Source: Lachnospiraceae bacterium UBA4381 (GTDB lineage: Bacteria; Bacillota; Clostridia; Lachnospirales; Lachnospiraceae). Taken from it: 64,000 nucleotides of DNA. The translations under genes were made by a program, and so were the position numbers. Of this stretch, positions 54,334 through 62,815 are shown one piece after another (position 1 is the first letter of the stretch; every line of letters starts with the position of its first letter). The notes beneath the pieces are model-generated. The model was not told where the DNA came from, ran no database searches, and saw only the letters and a list, made by a program, of their open reading frames with translations. The stretch covers positions 1 through 64,000 of the forward strand of contig DGRT01000018.1 in NCBI GenBank assembly GCA_002391105.1. Reading direction: 5' to 3'.

Positions 54334-55281
54334 ATGAGAAATGCATGGTTAGATGGAATCATGGGCGTTGCAATAGGTGATGCTCTGGGACTTCCGGTTC
54401 AGTTTATGAGCAGGAAAGAACTTATGGTGAATCCGGTTATGGATATGCGTCCGTGTGATTTGTTTCTTTCACCTGTTGGAACCTGGTCAGATGATACTGC
54501 TATGACTATGGCGATTTATGAAAGTATCAGAAGATTAGGCGCTGTCGATGCTGACGATATAATGAAAAATTTTATTAAATGGATGTACGAAGGTGAGTTT
54601 TCTGCTAATGATGAATGTATAGATGAAGGTATTACCTGCCATTTTGGGATAAAGAATTATAAAAATGGAGCAGATATTTATACCTGTGGAAAGACAGGAG
54701 AATATGCGAATGGAAATGGTTCTTTGATGCGAACTCTTCCTGTTTGTCTGTACTATGCAGAGAAAATTCATGCCGGAGAGGCAGTGGTAGATAAGGCAAT
54801 AAAGGATATTCATCTCGTATCGGCGCTGACGCATAATCATATAAGAGCTTGTATGGCATGCGGCCTGTATTTCTTCTGTATATCTGCAATTCTTTATGAA
54901 GAAGGTGATCTTATATCCAGGCTTCAGAAGGGGATGGATGCCGGATTTAAGTATTATGCTAAGGATGAAATATATATATCTGAACTTAATAATTATGGTA
55001 GGCTCATGGATCTGCAGGAACTTGCAAAGCTGGATCAGTCGGCTATTAAGAGCTCAGGTTATGTTGTAGATTCTTTTGAGGCAGCCATCTGGTCACTGAT
55101 TACAACAGAGAGTTTTCGGGATGCGATGGTAAGGGCGGTTAACCTTGGAGATGATACCGATACCGTAGCTGCTATAGCCGGAGGGCTGGCTGGTCTTTAC
55201 TATGGATACGATGCTATTCCTGAGGAATGGCTGAAAGTGCTTAGAAAACGGGAGTGGTTAGAAGGTATGTGTGAGGTATAA
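54334..55281 (+). CDS. ADP-ribosylglycohydrolase family protein
   Basis: A 315-residue protein of the ARH/DraG family with GVAIGDALGLPVQF at the start, TWSDDTAMTMA (metal-binding ST/DD), GNGSLMRTLP and VNLGDDTDTVAAIAGGLAG (second metal site). These residues coordinate two Mg ions and suggest hydrolysis of ADP-ribose linkages; the substrate is unknown. The ATG at 54334 follows GGGGAGG (a GTG 3 bases upstream is the alternative). Monocistronic, with a terminator about 100 bases downstream. Confidence 0.93.
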   Translation: MRNAWLDGIMGVAIGDALGLPVQFMSRKELMVNPVMDMRPCDLFLSPVGTWSDDTAMTMAIYESIRRLGAVDADDIMKNFIKWMYEGEFSANDECIDEGITCHFGIKNYKNGADIYTCGKTGEYANGNGSLMRTLPVCLYYAEKIHAGEAVVDKAIKDIHLVSALTHNHIRACMACGLYFFCISAILYEEGDLISRLQKGMDAGFKYYAKDEIYISELNNYGRLMDLQELAKLDQSAIKSSGYVVDSFEAAIWSLITTESFRDAMVRAVNLGDDTDTVAAIAGGLAGLYYGYDAIPEEWLKVLRKREWLEGMCEV

Positions 55282-55378
55282 AAGACAGACCAAAGCAGTG
55301 CCGGATGACGAAGGGACTATTATATCAATGTTGGGGGAAAGAGATAATTTCATTTGAGTTGGAATATAATTACTAACA

Positions 55379-55411
55379 GAACGGTCACTTTAGGGGTGGC
55401 CGTTTTTTTTG
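55379..55411 (+). terminator. Rho-independent terminator
   Basis: Stem AACGGTCAC/GTGGCCGTT with a short loop and a run of eight T, about 100 bases after the ADP-ribosylglycohydrolase gene. Confidence 0.88.
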
Positions 55412-55538
55412 CTGGATTTGTATAATGATCTTAGAAAGTGAAACATCTGTAAGGCGGAGCCGGTGAATAACATTGTGTAATTGTAATGTATTCTTGTACA
55501 TCTTGCATAAAAAATACGGAAAAATATGTTGATATTTA

Positions 55539-55567
55539 TTGAAATGAAGGAACTTTTTGTTTATAAT
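55539..55567 (+). promoter_or_regulatory. Sigma-A type promoter of the GTPase/Hsp70 operon
   Basis: TTGAAA at 55539 and TATAAT at 55562 with 17-base spacing, near consensus. The start would be near 55574, leaving a leader of about 120 bases. A second TATAAT lies at 55593 but has no matching -35. Confidence 0.8.
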
Positions 55568-55696
55568 CATTATTGGTGAAAAAATTGTTTATTATAATTG
55601 TGATAATGAGTATTTAGTACTCTTGAGATATAAAGATAATTATCGACTGTTTATTAGTTTTATCTGACGGAAGATGTTTTACAATGGAGGGGAAGT

Positions 55697-57544
55697 ATGG
55701 ATGATGGTTGCGTGGGATATTTAGTTGTTCTGGGAATAGTTATATATCTTATATATCTTTTTATTAAATATGTTTTAAAGGTTCTCGTAGGGGCTGCATT
55801 AATTATAGCTGGAATTATAGCTGCTGTTGGAGTAATAGTTGGTGCTTTTTATGCATTAAGGAGCTTTTATAAAAGTATTATAACTGTCTATGAAAATCGT
55901 TTTAGTAAAAAGGGGGATGGCAGGTTTGCTTCTGGTATAAAGAAGATAGAATATGAAGATCATTGCTCAAAAAAAATAGTGCAAAAGGATTTCTTTGAAA
56001 ACTACTCCCGTAAAGCGTATTTTATGGGACCTGCATCAAGTGATGTAGGGGAAATAGTGAAAAATTCATTTGGTGAAATGTACAAGGTGGCATCAAATAG
56101 ACCAGATTTTACCTGGTTTAATTGGCCATATATTATAGCCAGATCTGTTGCAATATATGTTATTGGTACTGTTTTTACAATTGTCTTATCTGCGGTTTTT
56201 TTTGTTCTTTTCTTAGTGGTCTCAATTCTGTATTTTATTGTTGTAGGTTTTGTTTATATAGTTGATATAATCATCATAAAATCCAAGGGCGTTACTTATA
56301 GATGCATGAATTGTAAACAGAATTATGATACTCCGTATTATGTTTGCCCGGTTTGTAATATAAGACATATGAAATTAAAACCCGGGAGCTTTGGAGTTCT
56401 TTCCAGAACTTGCGTATGTGGCACCAAAATGCCTGTAGTAATTGGTGCAAAGACTAAGTACGAGCTAGTGGGAACTGGAGGAACTTCTACTAAAAAATTG
56501 TTGAGATATGAGGATCTTGAACAGGAATGTCCTTTCTGCAGATCAGTTTCTTCGCAAGGTTTGTCACACCCAATCAGTATTGCTCTAATAGGAGGAAAAT
56601 CTGCAGGTAAGTCTACATTTAAGGTGGCGTTCCTTCACGATTTTCTTGATGAAGAAATACCTATGGGTAATTGCAAAGCAGAAGTAGCATTTCCAACAAA
56701 AGAACTTGAAGATGAATATGAAACATATGGTCTGGTTTATAAGGGACGCCCAATCAGGGCAACTCAGAGGGGCACGGATCATGATATTTTTACATATGCA
56801 TTTTCTCTGAAAAATAAAGTATTTAGTGCTGATCGAATGATTCAATTGTATGATATGCCAGGCGAGGCTTTTGAAACAGGAGATGTTAAGGAGGGCTGGA
56901 ATATTTACTCTTTTTCTGAAGGGGCTGTTCTTCTTATAGATCCATATACATTGGAAAAAGTCAGAAATGAAAATCAGGATGAATTGCAAGGTAGTACCAT
57001 GGGTAATTCAAATATGGATATGAACAGGCTTATTACTGTATTTTCTGATACATTAAACACTGTTAATATGAAGAAAAATGGAAACAGATTCAGTTTGCCT
57101 ATTGCCTTGGTAATTAATAAGGCTGATTCGCTAAAATTGAAAAAACAGATAGGCGATGAAGCGGTTAGAACATTAATGACGAAATATCCTAATATTTTTT
57201 CTGATTACTATATGACTATGGATTTTGCCTGCAGATGTTTTTTGATAGACCATGGTTGTGCTAATTTCCTTACTAATTTAGATAATAATTTTGAGTGTGT
57301 TCATTTCTTTTCGTGTTCTCCGATGGGAAGTATACCTAGAGGCACTTATGCAAGGTTTAATCCTTATAATGTGTTGCAGATTATGGAATGGCTTATGTTG
57401 AGAGCTGATGCAGAATTATCGAAGGTTTGGGAACCGGAGATGTCAGTGTATGATGTTCCTGATGAGGTAAAAGCTATGTGTTGGGATGGAACATTTAAAA
57501 GGATATATGATGATGAGATAACAAGAAATCTGCCGGTTTCTTAG
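55697..57544 (+). CDS. Membrane zinc-ribbon GTPase (double-GTPase-like)
   Basis: A 615-residue protein. Two hydrophobic regions (about 9-60 and 150-195) are followed by a cysteine-rich part with CMNCKQNYDTPYYVCPVC, CVCG and CPFC knuckles (about 205-290). A P-loop NTPase domain then has Walker A GGKSAGKST (from residue 299), the DxxG-type YDMPGE (D386) and NKAD (N474), the set expected of a TRAFAC-type GTPase. The arrangement resembles the DO-GTPase2 group described in bacterial conflict or signalling loci, but this is by eye. It is the first gene of a co-directional operon with two Hsp70 genes. Confidence 0.75.
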   Translation: MDDGCVGYLVVLGIVIYLIYLFIKYVLKVLVGAALIIAGIIAAVGVIVGAFYALRSFYKSIITVYENRFSKKGDGRFASGIKKIEYEDHCSKKIVQKDFFENYSRKAYFMGPASSDVGEIVKNSFGEMYKVASNRPDFTWFNWPYIIARSVAIYVIGTVFTIVLSAVFFVLFLVVSILYFIVVGFVYIVDIIIIKSKGVTYRCMNCKQNYDTPYYVCPVCNIRHMKLKPGSFGVLSRTCVCGTKMPVVIGAKTKYELVGTGGTSTKKLLRYEDLEQECPFCRSVSSQGLSHPISIALIGGKSAGKSTFKVAFLHDFLDEEIPMGNCKAEVAFPTKELEDEYETYGLVYKGRPIRATQRGTDHDIFTYAFSLKNKVFSADRMIQLYDMPGEAFETGDVKEGWNIYSFSEGAVLLIDPYTLEKVRNENQDELQGSTMGNSNMDMNRLITVFSDTLNTVNMKKNGNRFSLPIALVINKADSLKLKKQIGDEAVRTLMTKYPNIFSDYYMTMDFACRCFLIDHGCANFLTNLDNNFECVHFFSCSPMGSIPRGTYARFNPYNVLQIMEWLMLRADAELSKVWEPEMSVYDVPDEVKAMCWDGTFKRIYDDEITRNLPVS

Positions 57545-57618
57545 CGGAGTTGTTTTGATTATTTGAATGGATATTATTAAGTTGTGAGTGATAAATATTG
57601 TTGAAGAGGAGGACTAAG

Positions 57619-58872
57619 ATGAATACAGAAATGTCAGATATTTTTGATCAGGAAGATGAAATGTCCGATAGTGAAATGACCCCCAAAGATACTAAGGATG
57701 GTTCCAATATTGAGACTGAAATAGCATCTGAACAAACAGATAAACGATATATGCCGCAATCCGATTTTTCTGAGGAAAGAAAGGAACGATTTCCCAAGAA
57801 TTATTTTTCGCCAGAAGAGGATGCGCTGTTTAATCAGTATGAAAAAGAACAGTTCGAACACCAGTCACCTTTGGGGTTGAAAAAATTGAACGAAGTTGGT
57901 GATACAGAAAGTGACAGAGAAGAAAGCTATAGAGAACCTATGAGAAATATGAGACCCCGTTTTGAAAATCGTATGGGGAATGAGTATATTTCTGAGGATA
58001 TGAGTTCAGGTACAGAAGAAGAGGAAAAGAGGGAACCTGAACCCAGACGTGGAAGAATCGAAAAGAGAAATATGGCTAATGGTGGAAGACTTGAAAGAGA
58101 ATCGAGGAGCAGAATGGATGGGATGCCGGTAACACCCAGATCTGATACAGAAAGAATGGACGGCGGACGTGGATCTAGGGAAACTGATTCGCGTAGAAAA
58201 GAAGCTCGTGATGTGAGGGCGGAAAGACCACGTACAGGCTCTCGTACAGAAAGAACTGTAAATACGGTAAAACCTGTAGCTCCAGTAATAGATTTAAGTG
58301 AAGTGACTGGAAGTATTAATAGTGTTAATACCCGATTAGAAGAATTGGCTTCTAAGATTGCAATTATTAATGCGAAGGTTGATACCATAACTGCACAAGA
58401 TAGTAAAACTGTAAGTGCCCTTCGTTCTTCGGTGGAAAGAAATAAGGCGCATGAAGATAATATGTTTGAGGAACTTGAATCTTACAGAAAAGATAAAGAT
58501 TACCTATCTAAAAAACCTTATATGCTTAGCATTGTTGGTTTCCATCAGGAACTGCTGAAGTCACACAAAGAGTATGTAGAAGGAAGAGATGAGATTGTAG
58601 AAGATATAGGAGAAAAAGGTTATGAGGAAGTTGTTACTCAGTTAACCTTTTTCGTGGATATGGTAGAAAGTGCAATGAAAGCTCATCTTATTACTTATGA
58701 AGATTATGAGATTGGAAGTGATTTCATCAATCAGGAGCAAAAGATGATCAAGACTATTAAGACTACAGATGAAGAGTTAAATGGTAAGATAGCTGAAGTG
58801 ATTTCAGGATGTTACAAATATGATAACCGGGTTTTGAAAGAAGCTGTGGTTGTTGGTTATAAATATAATTAA
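57619..58872 (+). CDS. Acidic/Arg-rich coiled-coil protein of the GTPase-Hsp70 operon
   Basis: A 417-residue protein from the ATG at 57619, 6 bases after AGAGGAGG. The N-terminal half (about 1-215) is disordered-looking and rich in Glu, Arg, Asp and Met. Residues about 220-285 form a coiled coil (INSVNTRLEELASKIAIINAKVDTI-like heptads), followed by a helical domain of about 130 residues. The layout resembles nucleotide-exchange (GrpE-like) proteins: disordered start, long coiled coil, compact C-terminal domain. Given the Hsp70 genes downstream, an exchange-factor role is a reasonable but unproven guess. 21 bases separate it from the Hsp70 start. Confidence 0.6.
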   Translation: MNTEMSDIFDQEDEMSDSEMTPKDTKDGSNIETEIASEQTDKRYMPQSDFSEERKERFPKNYFSPEEDALFNQYEKEQFEHQSPLGLKKLNEVGDTESDREESYREPMRNMRPRFENRMGNEYISEDMSSGTEEEEKREPEPRRGRIEKRNMANGGRLERESRSRMDGMPVTPRSDTERMDGGRGSRETDSRRKEARDVRAERPRTGSRTERTVNTVKPVAPVIDLSEVTGSINSVNTRLEELASKIAIINAKVDTITAQDSKTVSALRSSVERNKAHEDNMFEELESYRKDKDYLSKKPYMLSIVGFHQELLKSHKEYVEGRDEIVEDIGEKGYEEVVTQLTFFVDMVESAMKAHLITYEDYEIGSDFINQEQKMIKTIKTTDEELNGKIAEVISGCYKYDNRVLKEAVVVGYKYN

Positions 58873-58893
58873 ATTAAACGGAGGTATTGAAAA

Positions 58894-60528
58894 ATGAGTG
58901 AAGAAAAGAAGGCCTATTTGTTTGGAATTGACCTTGGTACTACATATAGCTGTATAAGCTATATGGTGGATGGAAGAGTTGTGGTATGCCCATCTTCCGA
59001 AGGACAAAGCACAGTTCCTTCTGTTGTCCGTATGGCTCCAGAAGATTCAGAACCTATTGCCGGAAAAACAGCAAAAGATACGGCAATTCTGTATCCAAAC
59101 TATACATTTCAATTTGTTAAGTCAAAGATAGGGCGAGAGGCAGAAATAAGTTACGGTGATGATGGTGAGTTAAAGACAACCCCTGTTGCTGTGTCTGCTG
59201 AAATTCTTAAGAAACTGGCTAAAGATGCGGGTGCTATGACTAACTCTGAGGTTAAGGATGTTGTTATTACTGTTCCGGCATACTTTGGACAGAATGAGAG
59301 AGATCTTACCAGACAGGCTGGGGTTGATGCGGGACTAAATGTTGTAGATATTATTGAGGAGCCTACAGCTTCTGCTTTCTATTATGGAATACAGAATTCA
59401 GGCAAGGAAGAGAATATATGTGTTTATGATCTTGGTGGTGGTACATTCGATGTTACCGCTATGAAGATCAGCCCTGATACATTAGAGGTTATCACAACTG
59501 AAGGCGATCATGATCTTGGCGGTAAGAATTGGGATGCTGAGATGATTGAGATGGCAAAAGAAAAGTTTATCGAGGCAACGGGCTATGACGAAGAATTTGA
59601 TGACGATGTACTTCAGGAGCTTCAGATAAAGTGCGAAGAGGCGAAGATACAGTTGACAGCTGCTGAGTCTGCTAGCTTTGTCATCAAAGTTGACAGAAAG
59701 AATATGGCGAAGATTGATATTACTAGAGAAGAGTTTGAGCAGAGGACTTCTGCGTTGCTTGAAAGCTCTATAGAACTTACCAAAAAGGTTTTTGAGACTG
59801 TATCAGGTAAGGGACTCAGCATTGACAAGATTCTTCTGGTTGGTGGTTCAACTTTCATGCCACAGGTTAAGAGAAGGGTAGAGGCTGAGTTCGGAATTCC
59901 TGTCGAACTTAACGAACCAAATGAGTCTGTTTCAAAGGGCGCATGTATTTTTAATGAGTGGAAGCTTGCTAATATTGTAGAATCCACAAATGTTAATTCG
60001 GAAGATGGACCGGTAGAAGTCGATTTTGGTGATGAAAAGTTTGACGTTATAAAGAATGATGATGGTGAGATATCGATTGTTGGTTCGTCAGGAGAGGTTA
60101 TATCTATAGCTGCAGGTAGTGCTAGTTCTACTATCAAGAATATTATTAAGGTATCTACAAAGAGCTTTGGTATCAATCTTTTGGTCAATGGAAGTCCAAA
60201 GATTAAAAATGTTATAAAGAAGGATACGAAACTACCTGTTGATTTTGAAATCACTCCTTCAACTTCTGTAGATGGACAGGTTGATGTTTCTCTAGAATTG
60301 TATCAAAGTGACTATATGGAGGATTACTATGAGGTTGATGAGGATCTTAAGGTTGGGGACAGTATTTTGACTGGCCTTCCAGAAGGTCTTCCAAAGGGTT
60401 CGCCACTTACACTAAGAATAACGCTTAACGAGAGTGGACTTCTCGAAATAACTGGTAGTTACAATGGCTCACCACTTAATGGTAAACTTGAAAGTGTTCT
60501 TTCTGCGATTAGTGATAAAGAAGAATAA
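58894..60528 (+). CDS. Short Hsp70 (DnaK-like) chaperone
   Basis: A 544-residue protein with an intact actin-like ATPase domain: GIDLGTTYSCISYM, VITVPAYFGQNERDLTRQAG, EEPTASAFYYG, YDLGGGTFDVTAMKI and LVGGSTFMPQVKRRV. The linker and substrate part differ from DnaK: about 40 residues of acidic sequence (VDFGDEKFDVIKNDDGE) precede a beta domain, and the usual helical lid is missing (DnaK has about 610-640 residues). It is therefore a specialised Hsp70, not the housekeeping one. Good GGAGG upstream. The gene context suggests service to a dedicated system. Confidence 0.88.
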   Translation: MSEEKKAYLFGIDLGTTYSCISYMVDGRVVVCPSSEGQSTVPSVVRMAPEDSEPIAGKTAKDTAILYPNYTFQFVKSKIGREAEISYGDDGELKTTPVAVSAEILKKLAKDAGAMTNSEVKDVVITVPAYFGQNERDLTRQAGVDAGLNVVDIIEEPTASAFYYGIQNSGKEENICVYDLGGGTFDVTAMKISPDTLEVITTEGDHDLGGKNWDAEMIEMAKEKFIEATGYDEEFDDDVLQELQIKCEEAKIQLTAAESASFVIKVDRKNMAKIDITREEFEQRTSALLESSIELTKKVFETVSGKGLSIDKILLVGGSTFMPQVKRRVEAEFGIPVELNEPNESVSKGACIFNEWKLANIVESTNVNSEDGPVEVDFGDEKFDVIKNDDGEISIVGSSGEVISIAAGSASSTIKNIIKVSTKSFGINLLVNGSPKIKNVIKKDTKLPVDFEITPSTSVDGQVDVSLELYQSDYMEDYYEVDEDLKVGDSILTGLPEGLPKGSPLTLRITLNESGLLEITGSYNGSPLNGKLESVLSAISDKEE

Positions 60529-60543
60529 CGTAAGTTATATATA

Positions 60544-60571
60544 AATGCCCCATTACTTTATGGGGCATTTG
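60544..60571 (+). terminator. Weak terminator or attenuator between the Hsp70 genes
   Basis: Perfect stem AATGCCCCAT/ATGGGGCATT with a 6-base loop, followed by TGTTAAAT, not a strong T-run. It may reduce read-through or stabilise the upstream mRNA rather than end the operon. Confidence 0.5.
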
Positions 60572-60600
60572 TTAAATAAAGAGATTAAGGAGAGTATTTA

Positions 60601-62748
60601 ATGGGAGTTATAGTAGGCATAGATCTAGGAACAACATATACGGTTGTTTCATATATAGATCCTTTAACAAAGAAACCTCAGATAATTAAAAATAAGTATA
60701 ATAATAATACAACTCCTTCAGTGATTGGCATGCTTCCAGAAGGGGGATATGCAATAGGAGAAGATGCAAAAGTTATGGAAGAGGAAGGCGATGTTAATAC
60801 GGCGTCTTTTTACAAGCTTCATATGGGTGATCATTCATTTGTAAGGACAATGTATGGGAAAGAATATACAGCTGCTGATCTGTCAGCATTATTCCTCAAA
60901 AGAGTAATTGAAGATGCTGAAAAAAAGCTAGGTCTTGATATAACGGATGCTGTAATAACAGTCCCTGCATATTTCGAGAATCCGGCCAAAGATGATACTA
61001 TTATGGCTGGTAAAAAAGCGGGGCTTAATGTATTGAATATTATTAATGAGCCTACTGCGGCATGTGTGGCTTATGGACTTAATGGCGATAAGGGTAACCA
61101 GAAGATACTTATATATGATCTTGGAGGAGGCACATTTGATATAACTATTGCCGAGGTAACACCCAGTGCCATAAATGTGTTAGGAACTAATGGAATTCAT
61201 GAACTAGGTGGCAGAGATTGGGATAAGGTTATTGCTGATTGGTTAGCAGAAAGATTCTATGAAGAAACTGGAATAGATATTTCAACAGATGAAGAAATGA
61301 GCGCTATTAATATGGTTAGTGCCGAAAATGCAAAAAAACAGCTTAGCACAGCAATGTTCTGTGATATAAAAGTTGACGACGGTAACCAAAAGTGTAAGTT
61401 TAGATTGACTAGAGATGCTTTTGAAGAGATGACAAGTTATCAGCTTAAACTTACTACAGATATAATCGACGAAACATTTGCAGACATAAAGATAGGCTGG
61501 AATGATATAAGTGGTGCTATTCTTGTTGGAGGATCAACCAAAATGCCTATGGTTAGGAATTACCTGACGAGTCATGGTGTCACTATATTGGAAGGAGTTA
61601 ATCCAGATGAGGCAGTATCAGTTGGTGCTGCAATTCAGGCGAATATTAGCTCGTATTGTGGTTTGACGGTAGAAGCAAAGTCTAAATCGTCTCTTGCCAT
61701 AGCTGGATCAGATATGAATATGTCTCTGTTACCTGGTGCGACGGTAATTAATGATGTAATATCTCATTCGTTGGGGTGGATAGTTGCCAGCGAGGACGAG
61801 ACACGTTTTTTGAATGATGTAATGATTAAGAAGAATACTCCTTTCTCAGAAGCAAGAACAACCAAAACTAGAGAATTAAGAGTGGGTAGAAAAGTGGAGA
61901 ATAATAAACTTGATGTATATCTTCTTCAAGGTGATGATGATAACCCGCTATATTGTTCTATTGTTAAAAAATATGTTTACTATGATATTCCTTTTGTCGA
62001 AGGGAAAGTAACAAGGCTGGATATAACATTTTCGCATACCTATAATGGTGTTATAGATATCAGTGCCGTTCAGAGAGAAACTGGAAAAGTTCTACCGTAT
62101 AGAGAGGAACGCATTCCGGAAGATATGAGTTGGTTAGAGGGAAGTCCTAAGGATTTGTATGGAAGTGTTGAACAGCAACCGGAATTGAGTGGTGCGCTTG
62201 TACTTGCTTTGGATCTTTCAGGAAGTATGAGTGGCAGACCATTGAAACTGGCGAAAGAAGCAATGAAGAATTTTGCAGAACAATTTATCGAGTATGTTAA
62301 TATTGGAATTATTGGTTTCTCAGATCGTACCAAGGTTGTGTGCCATCCAACAAAGAATAAAAAATTGGTATGGCGTGCTATAGATGCTCTTGAGGTGGGA
62401 CAGATTGGTGTAACAGCACCTGAAAATAAATTATGTCAAACAGGTTATGGTAACGAATCAAATCCAACAAGGGATATATTTAAATGCTTAAGCAGGTTTA
62501 AAAACGATATGTTTTTATATGGAGTTGTTTTAACTGATGGTGTTTGGGATAGAACCGCATGTGATGATGCGATAAAAAATAAAAATGATTTTGTAAAGAA
62601 TGAAATTGAATTAATTGGTATGGGCTTTGGCGGTGCAGACAAGGCTTTTTTAAAAAAGATATCGACAAGGGACGATCTATCAACTGTTGTGGATGTTGGA
62701 GAACTGACTGAAAGCTTATCCAGTATAGCAAAAGTTATTTCTGAATAA
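60601..62748 (+). CDS. Hsp70-VWA fusion protein
   Basis: A 715-residue protein. The Hsp70 ATPase domain (about 1-370) has GIDLGTTYTVVSYID, VITVPAYFENPAKDD, NEPTAACVAYG, YDLGGGTFDITIA and LVGGSTKMPMVRNY. A beta substrate-binding-like domain follows (about 375-510). The C-terminal 200 residues are a VWA domain with a full MIDAS motif, LALDLSGSMSG (D538, S540, S542), and a downstream VLTDGVWD. A covalent Hsp70-VWA pairing is unusual and links chaperone cycling to metal-dependent protein binding. The ATG follows AAGGAG. Confidence 0.9.
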   Translation: MGVIVGIDLGTTYTVVSYIDPLTKKPQIIKNKYNNNTTPSVIGMLPEGGYAIGEDAKVMEEEGDVNTASFYKLHMGDHSFVRTMYGKEYTAADLSALFLKRVIEDAEKKLGLDITDAVITVPAYFENPAKDDTIMAGKKAGLNVLNIINEPTAACVAYGLNGDKGNQKILIYDLGGGTFDITIAEVTPSAINVLGTNGIHELGGRDWDKVIADWLAERFYEETGIDISTDEEMSAINMVSAENAKKQLSTAMFCDIKVDDGNQKCKFRLTRDAFEEMTSYQLKLTTDIIDETFADIKIGWNDISGAILVGGSTKMPMVRNYLTSHGVTILEGVNPDEAVSVGAAIQANISSYCGLTVEAKSKSSLAIAGSDMNMSLLPGATVINDVISHSLGWIVASEDETRFLNDVMIKKNTPFSEARTTKTRELRVGRKVENNKLDVYLLQGDDDNPLYCSIVKKYVYYDIPFVEGKVTRLDITFSHTYNGVIDISAVQRETGKVLPYREERIPEDMSWLEGSPKDLYGSVEQQPELSGALVLALDLSGSMSGRPLKLAKEAMKNFAEQFIEYVNIGIIGFSDRTKVVCHPTKNKKLVWRAIDALEVGQIGVTAPENKLCQTGYGNESNPTRDIFKCLSRFKNDMFLYGVVLTDGVWDRTACDDAIKNKNDFVKNEIELIGMGFGGADKAFLKKISTRDDLSTVVDVGELTESLSSIAKVISE

Positions 62749-62815
62749 TATAGCCTGTTATATCTAATTTATATAATTATAGATTGCTGTACGTTATGAT
62801 TGGAGGGATATGTTA

